Shown: piece by piece, positions 1 to 8,611 of the stretch
Numbering within the stretch: position 1 is the stretch's first letter
Layout of the letters: every line of letters starts with the position of its first letter
From: CAWJMD01 sp963700925
GTDB taxonomy: Bacteria > Actinomycetota > Actinomycetes > Actinomycetales > CAWJMD01
Length of the DNA: 64,000 nt
Direction of reading: 5' to 3'
Assembly (NCBI GenBank): GCA_963700925.1
Contig: OY969553.1
Location: forward strand, 2,542,001 to 2,606,000
Made by a program: the position numbers and the translations under genes
The notes under the pieces: model-generated
The model's database searches: none
What the model was told of the DNA's origin: nothing
Seen by the model: the letters and a program-made list of their open reading frames with translations, nothing else

Positions 1-85
1 CTACCGCTCGGCGGCTTGTTCGGGGGCGGCGACACTCATGAATGGGCTGGATAGGTAAGCGGAGCGAGCTGCTCGAGCCTCGCGT

Positions 86-700
86 CTAGGGGGAGTGCTT
101 CTGCTGGACGCGAGTTGCCAGCTCTATGGGCGTGCCCGACCGCCCAGGGTGAGGCCGATGCTCCAGGGAGGTGGTGTTGTCCCAGACCAGCTCCCGCGGG
201 ACCGCGCCCATCACCTGCAGCAGGGCCCAGTGCCCGGCGACCAGATCCGGTCCCTGCCGCGAGGGCAACATCAGCGCGAACATCATCCGCGAGTAGCCCG
301 CCACCATCACCAACACCGGCGGCCGACCGGTCTGGCCGTGGCCCAGCGGCACGTCGACCGGCGGGAACCACAGGTCGCACTGCACCCGGTGCCCCGCCTC
401 GTAGAGCGTGCGCGAGGCTGGGTCCGGCGGCAAGTAGTACGGCCGCAGCTGACGGACCCGGTCCTTCAACACCGTCAACGACCGCTCCCAGCCGATCCGC
501 TCAGCGATCACCGTCGCCGGCATCTGTGGCCAGTCCGACAGCAGCACCCGGATCGCCGGCTCGACCGCGTCCACGATCGACCCCCTCGCAGGTCGCTCGT
601 ACCTCGGTGGGCTGTCCCGAGCCAGCGCACGACGGACCGCGTTCCGCGACACCCCCAACCGCCGGACGATCACCTTCGATGACTCACCGGACGACGGCAC
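86..700 (-). pseudogene. IS21-type transposase (IstA) fragment
   Basis: The 204-aa frame matches the middle of an IstA transposase: a helix-turn-helix (LGVSRNAVRRALARD near the N-terminus), then the RNase H-like DDE core with a first Asp in VQCDLWFPP and a second in ELVWDN. The family continues well past this point to a Glu and a C-terminal domain, but here the family-like sequence stops right after WDN and a short unrelated tail leads to a stop. The usual first ~25 residues are also missing. No istB partner or terminal inverted repeat is visible, although the partner could lie left of the window. I read it as a dead remnant beside the left island boundary. Confidence 0.75.
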
Positions 701-730
701 GGCAGGCGTTCCCGTGCTTGCCTAGGAACA

Positions 731-915
731 ACTGAGACCAAAACTGAGACCAGACGGCTCAGGGCGGCCCCCCAGATGTCGGGGAGCCGCCCTGGACCCG
801 TCCGCCCTCCGGAGCCTGAAACCATGCTCTGACCTGCGGTTTCACGACTCCGGGGGAGTGGCGGAGGATAGGGGATTTGAACCCCTGAGGGGTTTCCCCC
901 AACACGCCTTCCAAG
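731..915 (-). repeat. Left copy of tRNA-Ser attachment-site repeat
   Basis: This segment repeats the 3' 57 nt of the tRNA-Ser gene at 13451-13507 with one mismatch (908 versus 13500), including the encoded CCA (859-861). It then continues through the tRNA downstream flank: CCGGAGCCTGAAACCATG at about 811, a decayed version of the terminator hairpin near 752-805, and the doubled ACTGAGACC at 731-750. The tRNA 5' half is absent, so it cannot make a tRNA. A tRNA 3' fragment in direct orientation 12.6 kb from the intact gene is the classic footprint of site-specific integration. Confidence 0.8.
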
Positions 916-1318
916 ACCACAATTGGACGTTCGGGAGCGATCAGAGCCTTCCTATGAGTCCTTTCTCTGGAGGTTCTGAACGAGGGCGAACGACCCTGAA
1001 CTGTGCTGGATGAGACCGCATTGAGACCTCTCGCCTTTGCGTTCGGATTCAGCGGCTTGCCGTGGTGAGGGGAAAGCCCCACCTTGACCGACGGGAAGTC
1101 GGAGTTGACCGTGGCCTGGTGGGTGCGGCTGCATCCGAGCCTGCTGGGTCCTGTTCAGAGTCAAGCGTCACGCGGTCAGAGTCATAAGGTCACGCGTGAC
1201 GCCTTGCACCCGCCTGCGTGGCGGTGCCGCCGCTCCTATCGCCTGTGACTCCCGTCATACTCTCGCGCTGAGCGCCTCGTCACCCAGGGTCAATTCGAGA
1301 CCTCGCCGTAACCGATTC
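916..1318. other. Gene-free stretch beside the left repeat
   Basis: No frame here has convincing coding character; short frames are generic high-GC reading. The only local structure I see is a perfect 12-bp palindrome, GTCACGCGTGAC, at 1189-1200, with related GTCACGCG sequence about 20 nt upstream. It may hold remnants of an attP region or an operator. Confidence 0.4.
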
Positions 1319-1348
1319 GTGACTTCGGACGGCTGAGTCGGTTACCCT
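1319..1348 (+). promoter_or_regulatory. Putative sigma-70-type promoter for riboswitch-NlpC/P60 gene
   Basis: GTGACT (1319-1324), 18 nt, TACCCT (1343-1348). It aligns exactly with GTGACA-18-TACTAT upstream of the paralogous gene at 50523-50552, so the position is supported by comparison. The -10 here is weaker than in the paralogue, so expression may be lower. Confidence 0.45.
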
Positions 1349-1381
1349 CTGCAGGCTGGCTCTATCTCCCAGGGCCCGCCC

Positions 1382-1593
1382 TCGAGCGGTTCGCCGAACC
1401 CTGTCACCGCCACGAGGACCGACCGACCGACGCATGACAGGGGCGGGGGAACCACGTGATGCGGTTCCGGCCCGGTGATCGAACGATCGCAGGGCAGGAA
1501 CCTTGGGGTTAAGTCGAGCTTCAGCTGGAACCCAGTTGGACCGGCCGGGTGACATACCTCCCACCCGAACCCGACAGCTCACCTCGCAGGCGT
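1382..1593 (+). promoter_or_regulatory. c-di-AMP (ydaO/yuaA-type) riboswitch, copy 1
   Basis: Conserved blocks of the actinobacterial ydaO class occur in order: GAACCCTGTCACCGCC, then GACAGGGGCGGGGGAACCAC, a hairpin with GATGCGGTTCCGG, AACCTTGGGGTTAAG, and the 3' block GGCCGGGTGACATACCTCCC leading to CCGACAGCTCACCTCGCAGG. The class binds cyclic di-AMP and usually turns off cell-wall hydrolase genes in actinobacteria. It ends about 20 nt before the TTG start of an NlpC/P60 gene, as expected. A second copy lies at 50585-50815. Exact ends are approximate. Confidence 0.85.
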
Positions 1594-1611
1594 CAAGAGA
1601 GGTCACACGTC

Positions 1612-2364
1612 TTGTCGAGCCGCATCAACGGTCGGCACCGCGCAGCGGTCCGAGCGAAATCCCCCCTGTCCACAATCGCTGAGTCCGTCACCGCCGGCGC
1701 CGGCACCGTTGGTCGCCGCACCGCCGTGCTCGCGGCCTCCTCCGGCCTCGTGATCTCCATGGGCGTCACCGCTGCCGACGCGGCGCCGCTGACCAGGGAG
1801 CCCGACGCGGTCAGCTCCGGTGACGCCGGCAAGGTCAGCGCGCTGCTGGCCGTCTCCAGCACCGCCCTGAAGGCTCCGGCCGATGCCAAGGTCACGCTGG
1901 CCAGCGCCGCGGTCGCCAGTGCGACGCCCAAGCCGAAGCCGGTCGTGCGGCCGGTTGTCCGCGAGGCTGAGTCGGTCTCTCGGTCCGAGGAGCGGGCACC
2001 GGTCGACCTGGGCAACCTGTCGGCGTCGCGCTCGAACGTGATCAGTATCGCGGCCCGCTACATCGGTACCCCGTACCGCTACGGCGGCACCACGCCGTCG
2101 GGCTTCGACTGCTCCGGCTACACGCAGTACGTGTTCGCGCAGGTCGGCGTGAACCTGCCCCGCACCTCGAGTGCGCAGTCCACGGCGGGTACGCGCGTCT
2201 CGCGCTCGGAGGCGCAGCCCGGTGACCTGGTCTGGCAGCCCGGGCACATCGGCATCTACGCCGGCGACAACATGATGTACGACTCGCCGCGCACCGGGTC
2301 CAGCGTGTCCCTGCGCGAGATCTGGTACTCCAACACGACCTTCATCCGCGTCCTGGACAGCTGA
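1612..2364 (+). CDS. Secreted NlpC/P60 cell-wall endopeptidase, copy 1
   Basis: A 250-aa protein. The N-terminus has a basic stretch and a hydrophobic segment (about residues 36-56) ending in ADAAP, typical of a signal peptide. A low-complexity Ala/Lys/Pro linker (60-130) leads to a C-terminal NlpC/P60 domain with catalytic Cys167 in FDCSGY and His212 in GHIGIY. The family cleaves D-Glu-(gamma)-diamino acid bonds in peptidoglycan stems. I chose the TTG at 1612 because the paralogue at 50833 begins identically (TTG, SSRIN) at the same distance from its riboswitch; the frame stays open upstream to 1549, but that lies inside the riboswitch. Control by c-di-AMP is inferred from the leader. Confidence 0.9.
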   Translation: MSSRINGRHRAAVRAKSPLSTIAESVTAGAGTVGRRTAVLAASSGLVISMGVTAADAAPLTREPDAVSSGDAGKVSALLAVSSTALKAPADAKVTLASAAVASATPKPKPVVRPVVREAESVSRSEERAPVDLGNLSASRSNVISIAARYIGTPYRYGGTTPSGFDCSGYTQYVFAQVGVNLPRTSSAQSTAGTRVSRSEAQPGDLVWQPGHIGIYAGDNMMYDSPRTGSSVSLREIWYSNTTFIRVLDS

Positions 2365-2381
2365 CCGTCAGCTGAGCTCGC

Positions 2382-2416
2382 AGAACGGTCCGACCCCGCT
2401 GGGGCCGGGCCGTTCT
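2382..2416 (+). terminator. Hairpin after NlpC/P60 gene
   Basis: AGAACGG (2382-2388) pairs with CCGTTCT (2410-2416) around a GC-rich loop that can extend the stem, 18 nt after the stop codon. There is no T-run, which is common for actinobacterial terminators. Confidence 0.5.
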
Positions 2417-2499
2417 CAGGTGCGGAACCCCAACCCGCCACAGTGGAACGCCCCGGTCCGCGCCTGCGGCTATTGAGTTGGCACCCGCTCGACCGCGCG

Positions 2500-2978
2500 G
2501 CCGCCACAGGCCGTAGGGCGTGATCCCCCGCGGCTTGTACACCGCTAGGACCATGGCAACGAGCAACACGATCGGCGCCGCGGTGGCATGGAGGGCGGGG
2601 GGCTGCTGCGGGCGTCTGTGATGCCGAGAGCTGGGTCTGCTGCCCTACCGGTCAGGTACGCGAAGTTCTCCATGTACGTCAGCGGGACGAGGGTGGCGAC
2701 CACGTTGATCACGAGCTTGAACACACCCAGTAGTGCTTGAACAGCCCCCACGCCCCGGCGAGTGACTGGATGAGCAGCGACATCACCGCCAGGGGCACCA
2801 GGACCCACCACGCCGCTGGCTCCATCACGAGATAGACGCCGCGCACCGTCTGAGCATCCTCACTCGTCAGTCCCACGACCCCCAGGGCGAGGAAGCAGAC
2901 CACGGCCCCGAGCCATCCGACAGAGGACGTGATGTGCGTGGTGAGCACCAGCTTGCGGACGCGGCGCCCCATCCTCAT
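2500..2978 (-). pseudogene. Frameshifted DUF2269-like integral membrane protein
   Basis: Three minus-strand frames together rebuild one membrane protein. Frame one starts at 2978 (MRMGRRVRKLVLTTHITSSV) and runs to FKHYWV. A 1-nt loss near 2724-2730 moves the match to a second frame (FKLVINVVATLVPLTYMENF). A second indel in a C-rich tract near 2590 moves it to a third (LLVAMVLAVYKPRG). Family members of about 155 aa have four membrane helices and no well-defined function. The natural stop is not recognisable, so the right-hand end is approximate. Two independent shifts argue for decay rather than a single base-calling error. The small membrane protein gene just upstream looks like its usual partner. 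Confidence 0.7.
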
Positions 2979-2987
2979 AGGCGTGGT

Positions 2988-3191
2988 TCAGTGGGCTCCG
3001 CGCCACTGACCGGCATCGAGTGCCGACCCGGGCCGTGGCCTGCCCAGCCCGGACCAAGGGTGGAGGAACAGGGCAACCAGCAACACCACCACAACCAGAG
3101 TGATGGCGCCCATCACCTTTACCCAGCGCGGCGGGCCCGCTGTCCCACTGGTGGGGCAGGCAGGTTCGGGACGACCTCCAGGATCAGTCAT
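2988..3191 (-). CDS. Small single-pass membrane protein
   Basis: A 67-aa protein starting MTDPGGRPEP with one strong hydrophobic helix (about residues 25-43, VKVMGAITLVVVVLLVALFL) followed by a short Gly/Pro/Arg tail. The ATG at 3191 has AGG six nt upstream, so it is preferred over the ATG at 3197. The arrangement (short charged N-terminus, PRWVK, one helix) is one I associate with the gene just before DUF2269-type membrane proteins, and here the broken DUF2269-like gene follows 9 nt downstream on the same strand. No function is known; its partner is inactivated. Confidence 0.6.
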   Translation of the reverse strand: MTDPGGRPEPACPTSGTAGPPRWVKVMGAITLVVVVLLVALFLHPWSGLGRPRPGSALDAGQWRGAH

Positions 3192-3475
3192 GTGCATCCT
3201 CGTCTCACGCAGGGCTTCTCTGGGGCGTCTGCATACGCTCGGCGGGCTCACGGCACGGACACCGGCGCGCACCCACGAGTTTTCAGGCGTGACGACACTG
3301 AGCTGGGTAGAACTCATCTTGTAATTTGGACTTCTTGTCCAAGACTGGTGCTGTGGCTCGCCCCGGCGGAGTGCGGCGGGGACGGCATGGAGCCAGCTTG
3401 CAGTGGTGGCGCAGGACCGCGTCGTCCACATCCCGGCCCGCTCCTCCCCCTCGACTCAGAGGTTTCCGGCATTCC

Positions 3476-4630
3476 ATGAACCACACGCCAACGATGGCCG
3501 ACTCCCCATTCCTGTACGACAGGTCCGGCGGTGAGTACTTGGTGACCGACCGGCGCTGGCGTGGTGACGACGGCAGCCCGCTGGGGCTCAGTGCGCTGCC
3601 TGGAATCAGCCGCGAGCAGATCGACACCGCCGAACGTTCGCTGTGGCGCTACCGGGCGGCGATCCCGGTTGACCGTCGCCATCGGGTGAGCCTCGGCGAG
3701 GGCTGCACTCCCATGCTGCCCTTGGAGTGGGATGGGCATTGCATCCACTTCAAGCTTGAGTGGTTCAACCCCACCTCGAGCTTCAAGGACCGCGGGGTGA
3801 CGGTGATGATGTCCCACCTGCGCGGTCAGGGAGCGACCCGCGTGCTGGAAGACAGTTCGGGCAACGGCGGCGCCTCGGTCGCGGCGTACGCTGCTGCGGC
3901 TGGGATCGAGGCGAAGATCATTGTCCCGGCCGCGACATCGGCGGCGAAGGTGCTCCAGGCGCGTGCGTATGGCGCTCAGATCGAGTTGGTCGGCGGCACG
4001 CGCGACCAGGTCTCCGACGAGGCGATCCGGCAGTCCACGCGGATCCCCTACGCCAGCCACAACTGGCATCCCTTCTTCCTGCAGGGCACGAAGACCATTG
4101 CCTACGAGATGTGGGAGTCGCTGCGGTTCACCGCCCCTGACAACGTGGTGCTGGTCGCCGGCGCCGGAAGCAACATCCTCGGCTGCGACATCGCCTTCAG
4201 CGAGTTGCTCGTCGCCGGCCAGATCGACCGCCGTCCCCGGCTCCTGATAGGTCAGCCCGAGCACTGGGCCACCATCGTCGACACGTTCAACGGCACCGAT
4301 CCGAAGAGTCGCGGGCCGCGGGTCCCGACGATCGCTGAAGGGGCGTCAATCGCGAACCCCGTCCGGCTCCCCGAGACGGTGGACGCGATCCGTCGCTCGG
4401 ACGGTGCCGCCACGGTTGTCACCGAGGACCAGATCTGCTTGGCCGTACGCAAGCTCGCTAAGCGGGGCCTGTACGCCGAGCCCACCAGCAGCGTCGCCGC
4501 CGCCGCCCTCGACCGCTTCCTGGCCGACGGGACCATCCGCCCGGACGAGACCACCGTGGTCGTCCTCACCGGCGCCGGCCTCAAGTCCGCAGAGAAGATG
4601 GCCACCGTCTTCGATATCGACAACCCTTAG
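3476..4630 (+). CDS. Threonine synthase-family PLP-dependent lyase
   Basis: A 384-aa fold-type II PLP enzyme. The Schiff-base lysine is Lys104 in NPTSSFKDRG, the phosphate/substrate Ser-rich loop is SSGNGG near 128-132, and the C-terminal PLP-pyridine region is present (VVLTGAGLK). It groups with the threonine synthase / diaminopropionate ammonia-lyase-like branch, which does beta- or gamma-elimination on amino-acid substrates. The neighbourhood (a RidA enamine deaminase and a YheO/DauR-type regulator) suggests catabolic deamination rather than threonine biosynthesis. The start at 3476 gives the normal family length; an earlier in-frame start at 3326 adds an unconserved extension. The exact substrate is not readable from the sequence. 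Confidence 0.85.
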   Translation: MNHTPTMADSPFLYDRSGGEYLVTDRRWRGDDGSPLGLSALPGISREQIDTAERSLWRYRAAIPVDRRHRVSLGEGCTPMLPLEWDGHCIHFKLEWFNPTSSFKDRGVTVMMSHLRGQGATRVLEDSSGNGGASVAAYAAAAGIEAKIIVPAATSAAKVLQARAYGAQIELVGGTRDQVSDEAIRQSTRIPYASHNWHPFFLQGTKTIAYEMWESLRFTAPDNVVLVAGAGSNILGCDIAFSELLVAGQIDRRPRLLIGQPEHWATIVDTFNGTDPKSRGPRVPTIAEGASIANPVRLPETVDAIRRSDGAATVVTEDQICLAVRKLAKRGLYAEPTSSVAAAALDRFLADGTIRPDETTVVVLTGAGLKSAEKMATVFDIDNP

Positions 4631-4650
4631 AAACCAGGAGGAGATCCCCG

Positions 4651-5288
4651 ATGAGGCTTGGCGATCCCGACGAGCATCTTCTGTGCGAGGCCGAGACCAT
4701 CGTGACGGCTATCGGCCGCATGTTCCCCGGTCTGTGCGAGGTGGTCCTCCACGACCTGCGCCGGCCCGAGAACGCAATCCGCGTGATCGAGAACAACTTG
4801 TCCGGCCGGAAGGTGGGCGACTCCGCCACGAGCTGGGGCTCCGCCGAATCGCGGACCCGAGTTACCCCAGCGTCATCCAGAACTACCCAAATCAGTTCCC
4901 GGACGGTCGGCCGGTCAAGAGCACCTCGATCGGGCTCAAGAATGCCCAGGGCCGTTATGTCGCGGCACTCTGCCTGAACCTAGACGTGTCCACCCTGTCA
5001 CCCATGACGCGCACCCTTGCCAACCTCGGCGCGACCGAGGTCGAGCACCACGGCACGGCCCTGGAGACTCTGCGCCATCGCACCGCACGCGAGCTGCGCG
5101 AAGCCATCGAGACCTACGCCGCCGAGCGAGCCGCCACTCCACGAGCACTCGGTCGCGAGGCCAAGAAGGAGCTCGTCAAGGAGCTCCACCGTGACGGCTA
5201 CTTCGAATCCCGAAACTCCACCGAGACCATCGCCGATCTGCTCGGGGTATCCCGGAGCACCGTCTACAACTACGCCAGGCAAGCGTGA
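4651..5288 (+). pseudogene. Frameshifted YheO/DauR-type PAS-HTH regulator
   Basis: The first frame (from ATG 4651) gives the PAS-like N-terminus through NNLSGRKVGDSAT. At about 4842 the match jumps to another frame, which resumes ELGLRRIADPSYP, continues SVIQNYPNQFPDGRPVKSTS and LCLNLDVS, and ends with a C-terminal helix-turn-helix (IADLLGVSRSTVYNYARQ). A single missing nucleotide in GCCACGAGCTGG explains it. The family senses a small ligand through the PAS domain and regulates amino-acid catabolic genes, for example dauR beside D-arginine genes. It sits 20 nt after the PLP enzyme and before RidA, so it probably regulated this set. A sequencing error cannot be excluded because everything else is intact. 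Confidence 0.8.
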
Positions 5289-5331
5289 GTGGAGCCCTCA
5301 CCCCTGACCCGCCTCACACTCAAGGACCGAG

Positions 5332-5757
5332 ATGCCCGACCCCGGCGCAGAGAAGCCTTTCACCGAGCCCAGCCCCACCGTCCACCTTCACAACAGTCCC
5401 GCCCTGATCGAGCCCCGTGGCCACTACTCTCACGTCGCGATTCACCGAGACCTCGCTTACCTGTCCGGCCAGCTGCCGATCGACCAGCAAGGAACGCCGC
5501 TGACCGACCAGCCGTTCGAGACCCAAGCACGACAGGTTCTCCAGAACCTCGACCACTGCCTCACGAAGGCCGGCACGCACCGGTCCAACCTCGTCTCTGT
5601 CACCGTCTACATCGCCGACATCGACCAATGGCCCGCCTTCGACGCCATCTACGCCGACTGGATCGGCGACCACCGCCCAGCCCGCGCCGTCGCCGGCGTC
5701 ACCGAGCTCCACTACGGCTCCGCCGTCGAGGTCCAAGCCATCGCCGCCCTTCTCTGA
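5332..5757 (+). CDS. RidA-family enamine/imine deaminase
   Basis: A 141-aa YjgF/YER057c/UK114 protein with the family strand AYLSGQLPID, the central QNL...AG segment, and DHRPARAV carrying the conserved Arg (residue 118) that binds substrate carboxylate. Members form trimers and hydrolyse the reactive enamine/imine intermediates released by PLP-dependent dehydratases. That matches the PLP lyase two genes upstream, so the pair is functionally coherent. It starts 44 nt after the broken regulator, and its 3' end marks the edge of a truncated binding-protein gene on the other strand. Confidence 0.88.
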   Translation: MPDPGAEKPFTEPSPTVHLHNSPALIEPRGHYSHVAIHRDLAYLSGQLPIDQQGTPLTDQPFETQARQVLQNLDHCLTKAGTHRSNLVSVTVYIADIDQWPAFDAIYADWIGDHRPARAVAGVTELHYGSAVEVQAIAALL

Positions 5758-5808
5758 GGCACCCATAGAAGCCCCCTGCCTCCTCAGAGCGGGGCACCAG
5801 AGCCTCCA

Positions 5809-6709
5809 CTGAACCCCCTTGTCGATCGAGCTCTGGATCGCCTGACGGACCAGCGGGTCGTCGAACGGCGGCCGGGAGTTGTTGAGCAGCATCGCGGTCG
5901 TCCTCGGTATCTCGGTCGCAGTGACCTCGAGGTTCTCGTTGCCCTCGAGGTCGGCCATGCTGACCACCGGCAGCGCCTGTGCGATGTCGACCTCACCGGT
6001 TTGCAGTTGGGTGGCCCGGACATCGCCGTCAAGCAAGTACCCGACCTCTGCCGTGGCAAGCACAGGGGTTCCGCCCCAGTAGTTCTCGTTGCGCTCAAGG
6101 CTGAGTGACTGGCCCTCGACCTCCTCGACGGCCTCGAACGGCCCGGTGCAGGTGCCCTCGACGTCGATCTGACTACCGGCGTAGGCCTTCGGCGCCAGGA
6201 TGCCAGTGTTGGGGCTGGCCATCCGGTACGCCAGCAGCACGTCGGGCTGCTTGGTGGTGATCCGGATCGTGCTCTCATCGACCGCCTCAACTCCGGACAC
6301 CACACTGGGGTTGAACGACCGGGCGGGCGTCTTCGCCTCCAGGACGTGCGTGAGCGCTCCGACTACCGCGTCGGCATCCATCGGCGAGCCGTCCTGGAAC
6401 TGCACTCCCTCACGCAGCTGGAACTCCCAGACCGTGGGCTCCACCTGTTCCCACGACGTCGCCAACTTCTCACTCAGCGACCCGTCGTACCCGTACTGCA
6501 CAAGCGGCTCGAGACACCCGGCCCGGGTGAGCGCGAACGCGTCATTGGTCTCCACTGCCCACGCCGACACGGGGGGCGCGTGCTCGCCGTAGACGAGGTG
6601 GCCGCCTCCCTCGCCGGCGCTCGACGACCCGGTGTCGTTCCCCATGCCGCATGCAGAGGGCGGTCAGCGCGATAAGCGAGATCCCGCATGCCCAACGAAT
6701 TCGAGTCAT
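5809..6709 (-). pseudogene. Truncated ABC peptide-binding lipoprotein (SBP_bac_5)
   Basis: From ATG 6709 a lipoprotein signal (MTRIRWACGISLIALTALC) breaks: an indel at the lipobox near 6648-6655 puts the mature part, MGNDTGSSSAGEGGG, in another frame. The mature part then follows the family well (WEFQLREGVQFQDG, NENYWGG, RQAIQSSIDKG) but loses similarity after about 280 residues, roughly half the normal ~520, next to the RidA stop codon. The protein would have been the substrate-binding part of an oligopeptide/nickel-type importer. No permease or ATPase genes adjoin it. Both ends are damaged, so it is non-functional. Confidence 0.85.
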
Positions 6710-6795
6710 GTGATCTTCCTTGATTCCTTGTGATGGGGTGGCAGAGAAGGAGCTCTCCGGGAAGTCCAACCCTTGTGAACAGCGGCGAGTAGTGT

Positions 6796-6830
6796 GAGAG
6801 CCACTCAGGCTCGATGGTGGAGAACCACTC
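6796..6830. promoter_or_regulatory. Tandem operator upstream of mocR-type gene
   Basis: GAGAGCCACTC (6796-6806) and GAGAACCACTC (6820-6830) are direct repeats 24 nt apart, about two helical turns. The same arrangement occurs in the opposite orientation at 8612-8646, upstream of the kinase operon. MocR regulators usually bind such direct repeats, so this is a likely autoregulatory site of the adjacent gene. It also lies in front of the broken lipoprotein gene on the other strand. Confidence 0.65.
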
Positions 6831-6873
6831 GGTCAGGAGCGCCGTGGAAGGGGTCACGTCCAGCGAGAGGCAG

Positions 6874-8397
6874 GTGCGTTCGCGCGCCCTGTCGACTTCG
6901 GCGCCGACTCCCCCTCACGTCCCTCTAGGCGGCGAGAGCCAGGCATCGCAGCGGGGTCGGGGACGCGTCGAGGACGGCTTGCAGGCCCTGCTCACGGCGG
7001 GCATCACCCTCCCGATGGATCTTGCAGCGGGAGAAGGCCTCTCCAACCAGCTCGCTCACCGGTTGCGCGTGGCCATCACGGCCGGTCGCCTCCAACCGGG
7101 TACGCGGCTCCCCTCAACGCGCGCCCTGTCGCAGGTGGCGGGTGTATCTCGAAATGTTGTGCTCGCCAGTTACGGCGTCCTGACGGAGGAGGGGGTGGTC
7201 ACTGGCAGGCACGGTGGTGGAAGCTTCGTGGCTGACCGGCCGGAGGCTGCCCAGCGGTCGCGCCCAGTTCCCGCCCCGGAGCCAGAGTGGCTGCGGCGGC
7301 TCGACTCGTCCAGCGCCCACCGCCAGGCGAAGCAGCCTTTAGTGGATGCGCGGTTGCGCCTGCGTCCCGCCTGCAAGCTCCCGACAAAGACGTGGCGACA
7401 GGCTTGGCAGAGCGCAGCCATGCGGCGGATTGGCAATTATGGAGATCCAGCGGGTGAAGAACTGCTCCGCGACGGACTCGCCCTATTTGCCACTCACAGC
7501 AGGGGACTGCAATCAACCAAGGGGGACGTCGTTGTGACGAACGGTGCCGTGGAGGCGCTGACCTTGTTGCTTCGACTCGTCGTCCTGCCAGGTGAGTGGG
7601 TGGCCCTCGAGAATCCTGGATACCGATCCCTGCATCATGCAGCGCGATCACACGGCGCGAACGTCGCGACGGTGCCCGTCGACTCCGGGGGCCTGTCGGT
7701 CGAGGCGCTCGAGCTGCTGGAGCCGGCGCCGCGGCTGGTCCATCTCACACCGTCTCACCAGTTTCCGACCGGCGTCGCGATGGGCACGGAACGGCGCCGA
7801 CAACTACTCGCATGGGCCGTCCGCAACGATGCCCTCATCGTCGACAACGACTACGGCGGAGAGCATTCGTCAGGCTGTGTCCCGCTTGCCGCTGATGATG
7901 CCGCGGGTGTGGTGGTCTACGTCGGAACACTGTCCCGTCTGCTGACCCCATCTCTTCGGATGGGCTACCTGATCGCGCCGAGGCCGCTCGCCGAGCACAT
8001 CGCCCACCATCGGCATGCGACCGACTCCTACACCAGCTTGCCGGTGCAGATGGCCGTGACCGACCTCCTCGCAACCGGGGAACTCCGACGTCATCTCCGC
8101 CGTGCCAGGCGCATCGTGGCCGAGCAACGAAGGACGATGGCCGCCGGGCTGCCGACCGACTGCTTCACGGTTGAGGGTCTTTCTTCGGGGCTTCACATCT
8201 ATGTCCCTCTTCGCGACTCCGCGTCTGAGCAGACCGTGGCAGAACGACTTCTCGCAAGCGGCGTGCTTGTCGATCGCCTGTCTTTCTACTTCACCGGCCA
8301 ACCCACGGAGGCTGGCATCCTGGTGGACTACGGCGGGCTGGCTGACGCGGAGCTGCAGCGGCTCATCTCGACGTTGCAGGCAGCATTGTTGACCTGA
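6874..8397 (+). CDS. MocR/PdxR-type GntR-aminotransferase regulator without PLP lysine
   Basis: An N-terminal GntR winged helix (QLAHRLRVAITAGRLQPGTR ... PSTRALSQVAGVSRN) is fused to a fold-type I aminotransferase domain. Recognisable core parts are HLTPSHQFPTG and VDNDYGGEHS. The Schiff-base position, normally Ser-Lys in GxxSKxxxPxLRxGY, reads GTLSRLLTPSLRMGY: the codon at 7936-7938 is CGT, Arg. PLP could then bind at most non-covalently. The start is uncertain. The upstream ATG at 6814 falls inside the tandem operator, so I prefer GTG 6874 with GAGAGG before it; GTG 6844 and ATG 7015 are alternatives. Matching operators here and at 8612 suggest control of itself and of the kinase-PdxA operand downstream. 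Confidence 0.8.
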   Translation: MRSRALSTSAPTPPHVPLGGESQASQRGRGRVEDGLQALLTAGITLPMDLAAGEGLSNQLAHRLRVAITAGRLQPGTRLPSTRALSQVAGVSRNVVLASYGVLTEEGVVTGRHGGGSFVADRPEAAQRSRPVPAPEPEWLRRLDSSSAHRQAKQPLVDARLRLRPACKLPTKTWRQAWQSAAMRRIGNYGDPAGEELLRDGLALFATHSRGLQSTKGDVVVTNGAVEALTLLLRLVVLPGEWVALENPGYRSLHHAARSHGANVATVPVDSGGLSVEALELLEPAPRLVHLTPSHQFPTGVAMGTERRRQLLAWAVRNDALIVDNDYGGEHSSGCVPLAADDAAGVVVYVGTLSRLLTPSLRMGYLIAPRPLAEHIAHHRHATDSYTSLPVQMAVTDLLATGELRRHLRRARRIVAEQRRTMAAGLPTDCFTVEGLSSGLHIYVPLRDSASEQTVAERLLASGVLVDRLSFYFTGQPTEAGILVDYGGLADAELQRLISTLQAALLT

Positions 8398-8611
8398 TCG
8401 AGGCTGATGATGTCGGCGCCGCCAACAAGCTCGTTCGTCCTCACCGTAGCCGCGCACCCGAGGCGGCTTCCGACACCGTGCAGGGAAGGTCCCTCATCGT
8501 CACGCCTGAGCGCGGTCGCACCGGCGCAAGGGGGCATCGACAGGAGATCGACACGGCGCGAGAGCCGACCTGGTTCCCTGCAGGGAGCCTTCACAGCGCT
8601 CTTTGACGGCA

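Noticed and set aside
859..915. A second tRNA-Ser gene
   Set aside because: Only the 3' 57 nt match; the sequence after 915 lacks the anticodon 5' strand, D arm and acceptor 5' strand.
6814..6873. ATG 6814 as start of the MocR-type gene
   Set aside because: It lies inside the tandem operator shared with 8612-8646, so it is more likely promoter DNA than coding sequence.
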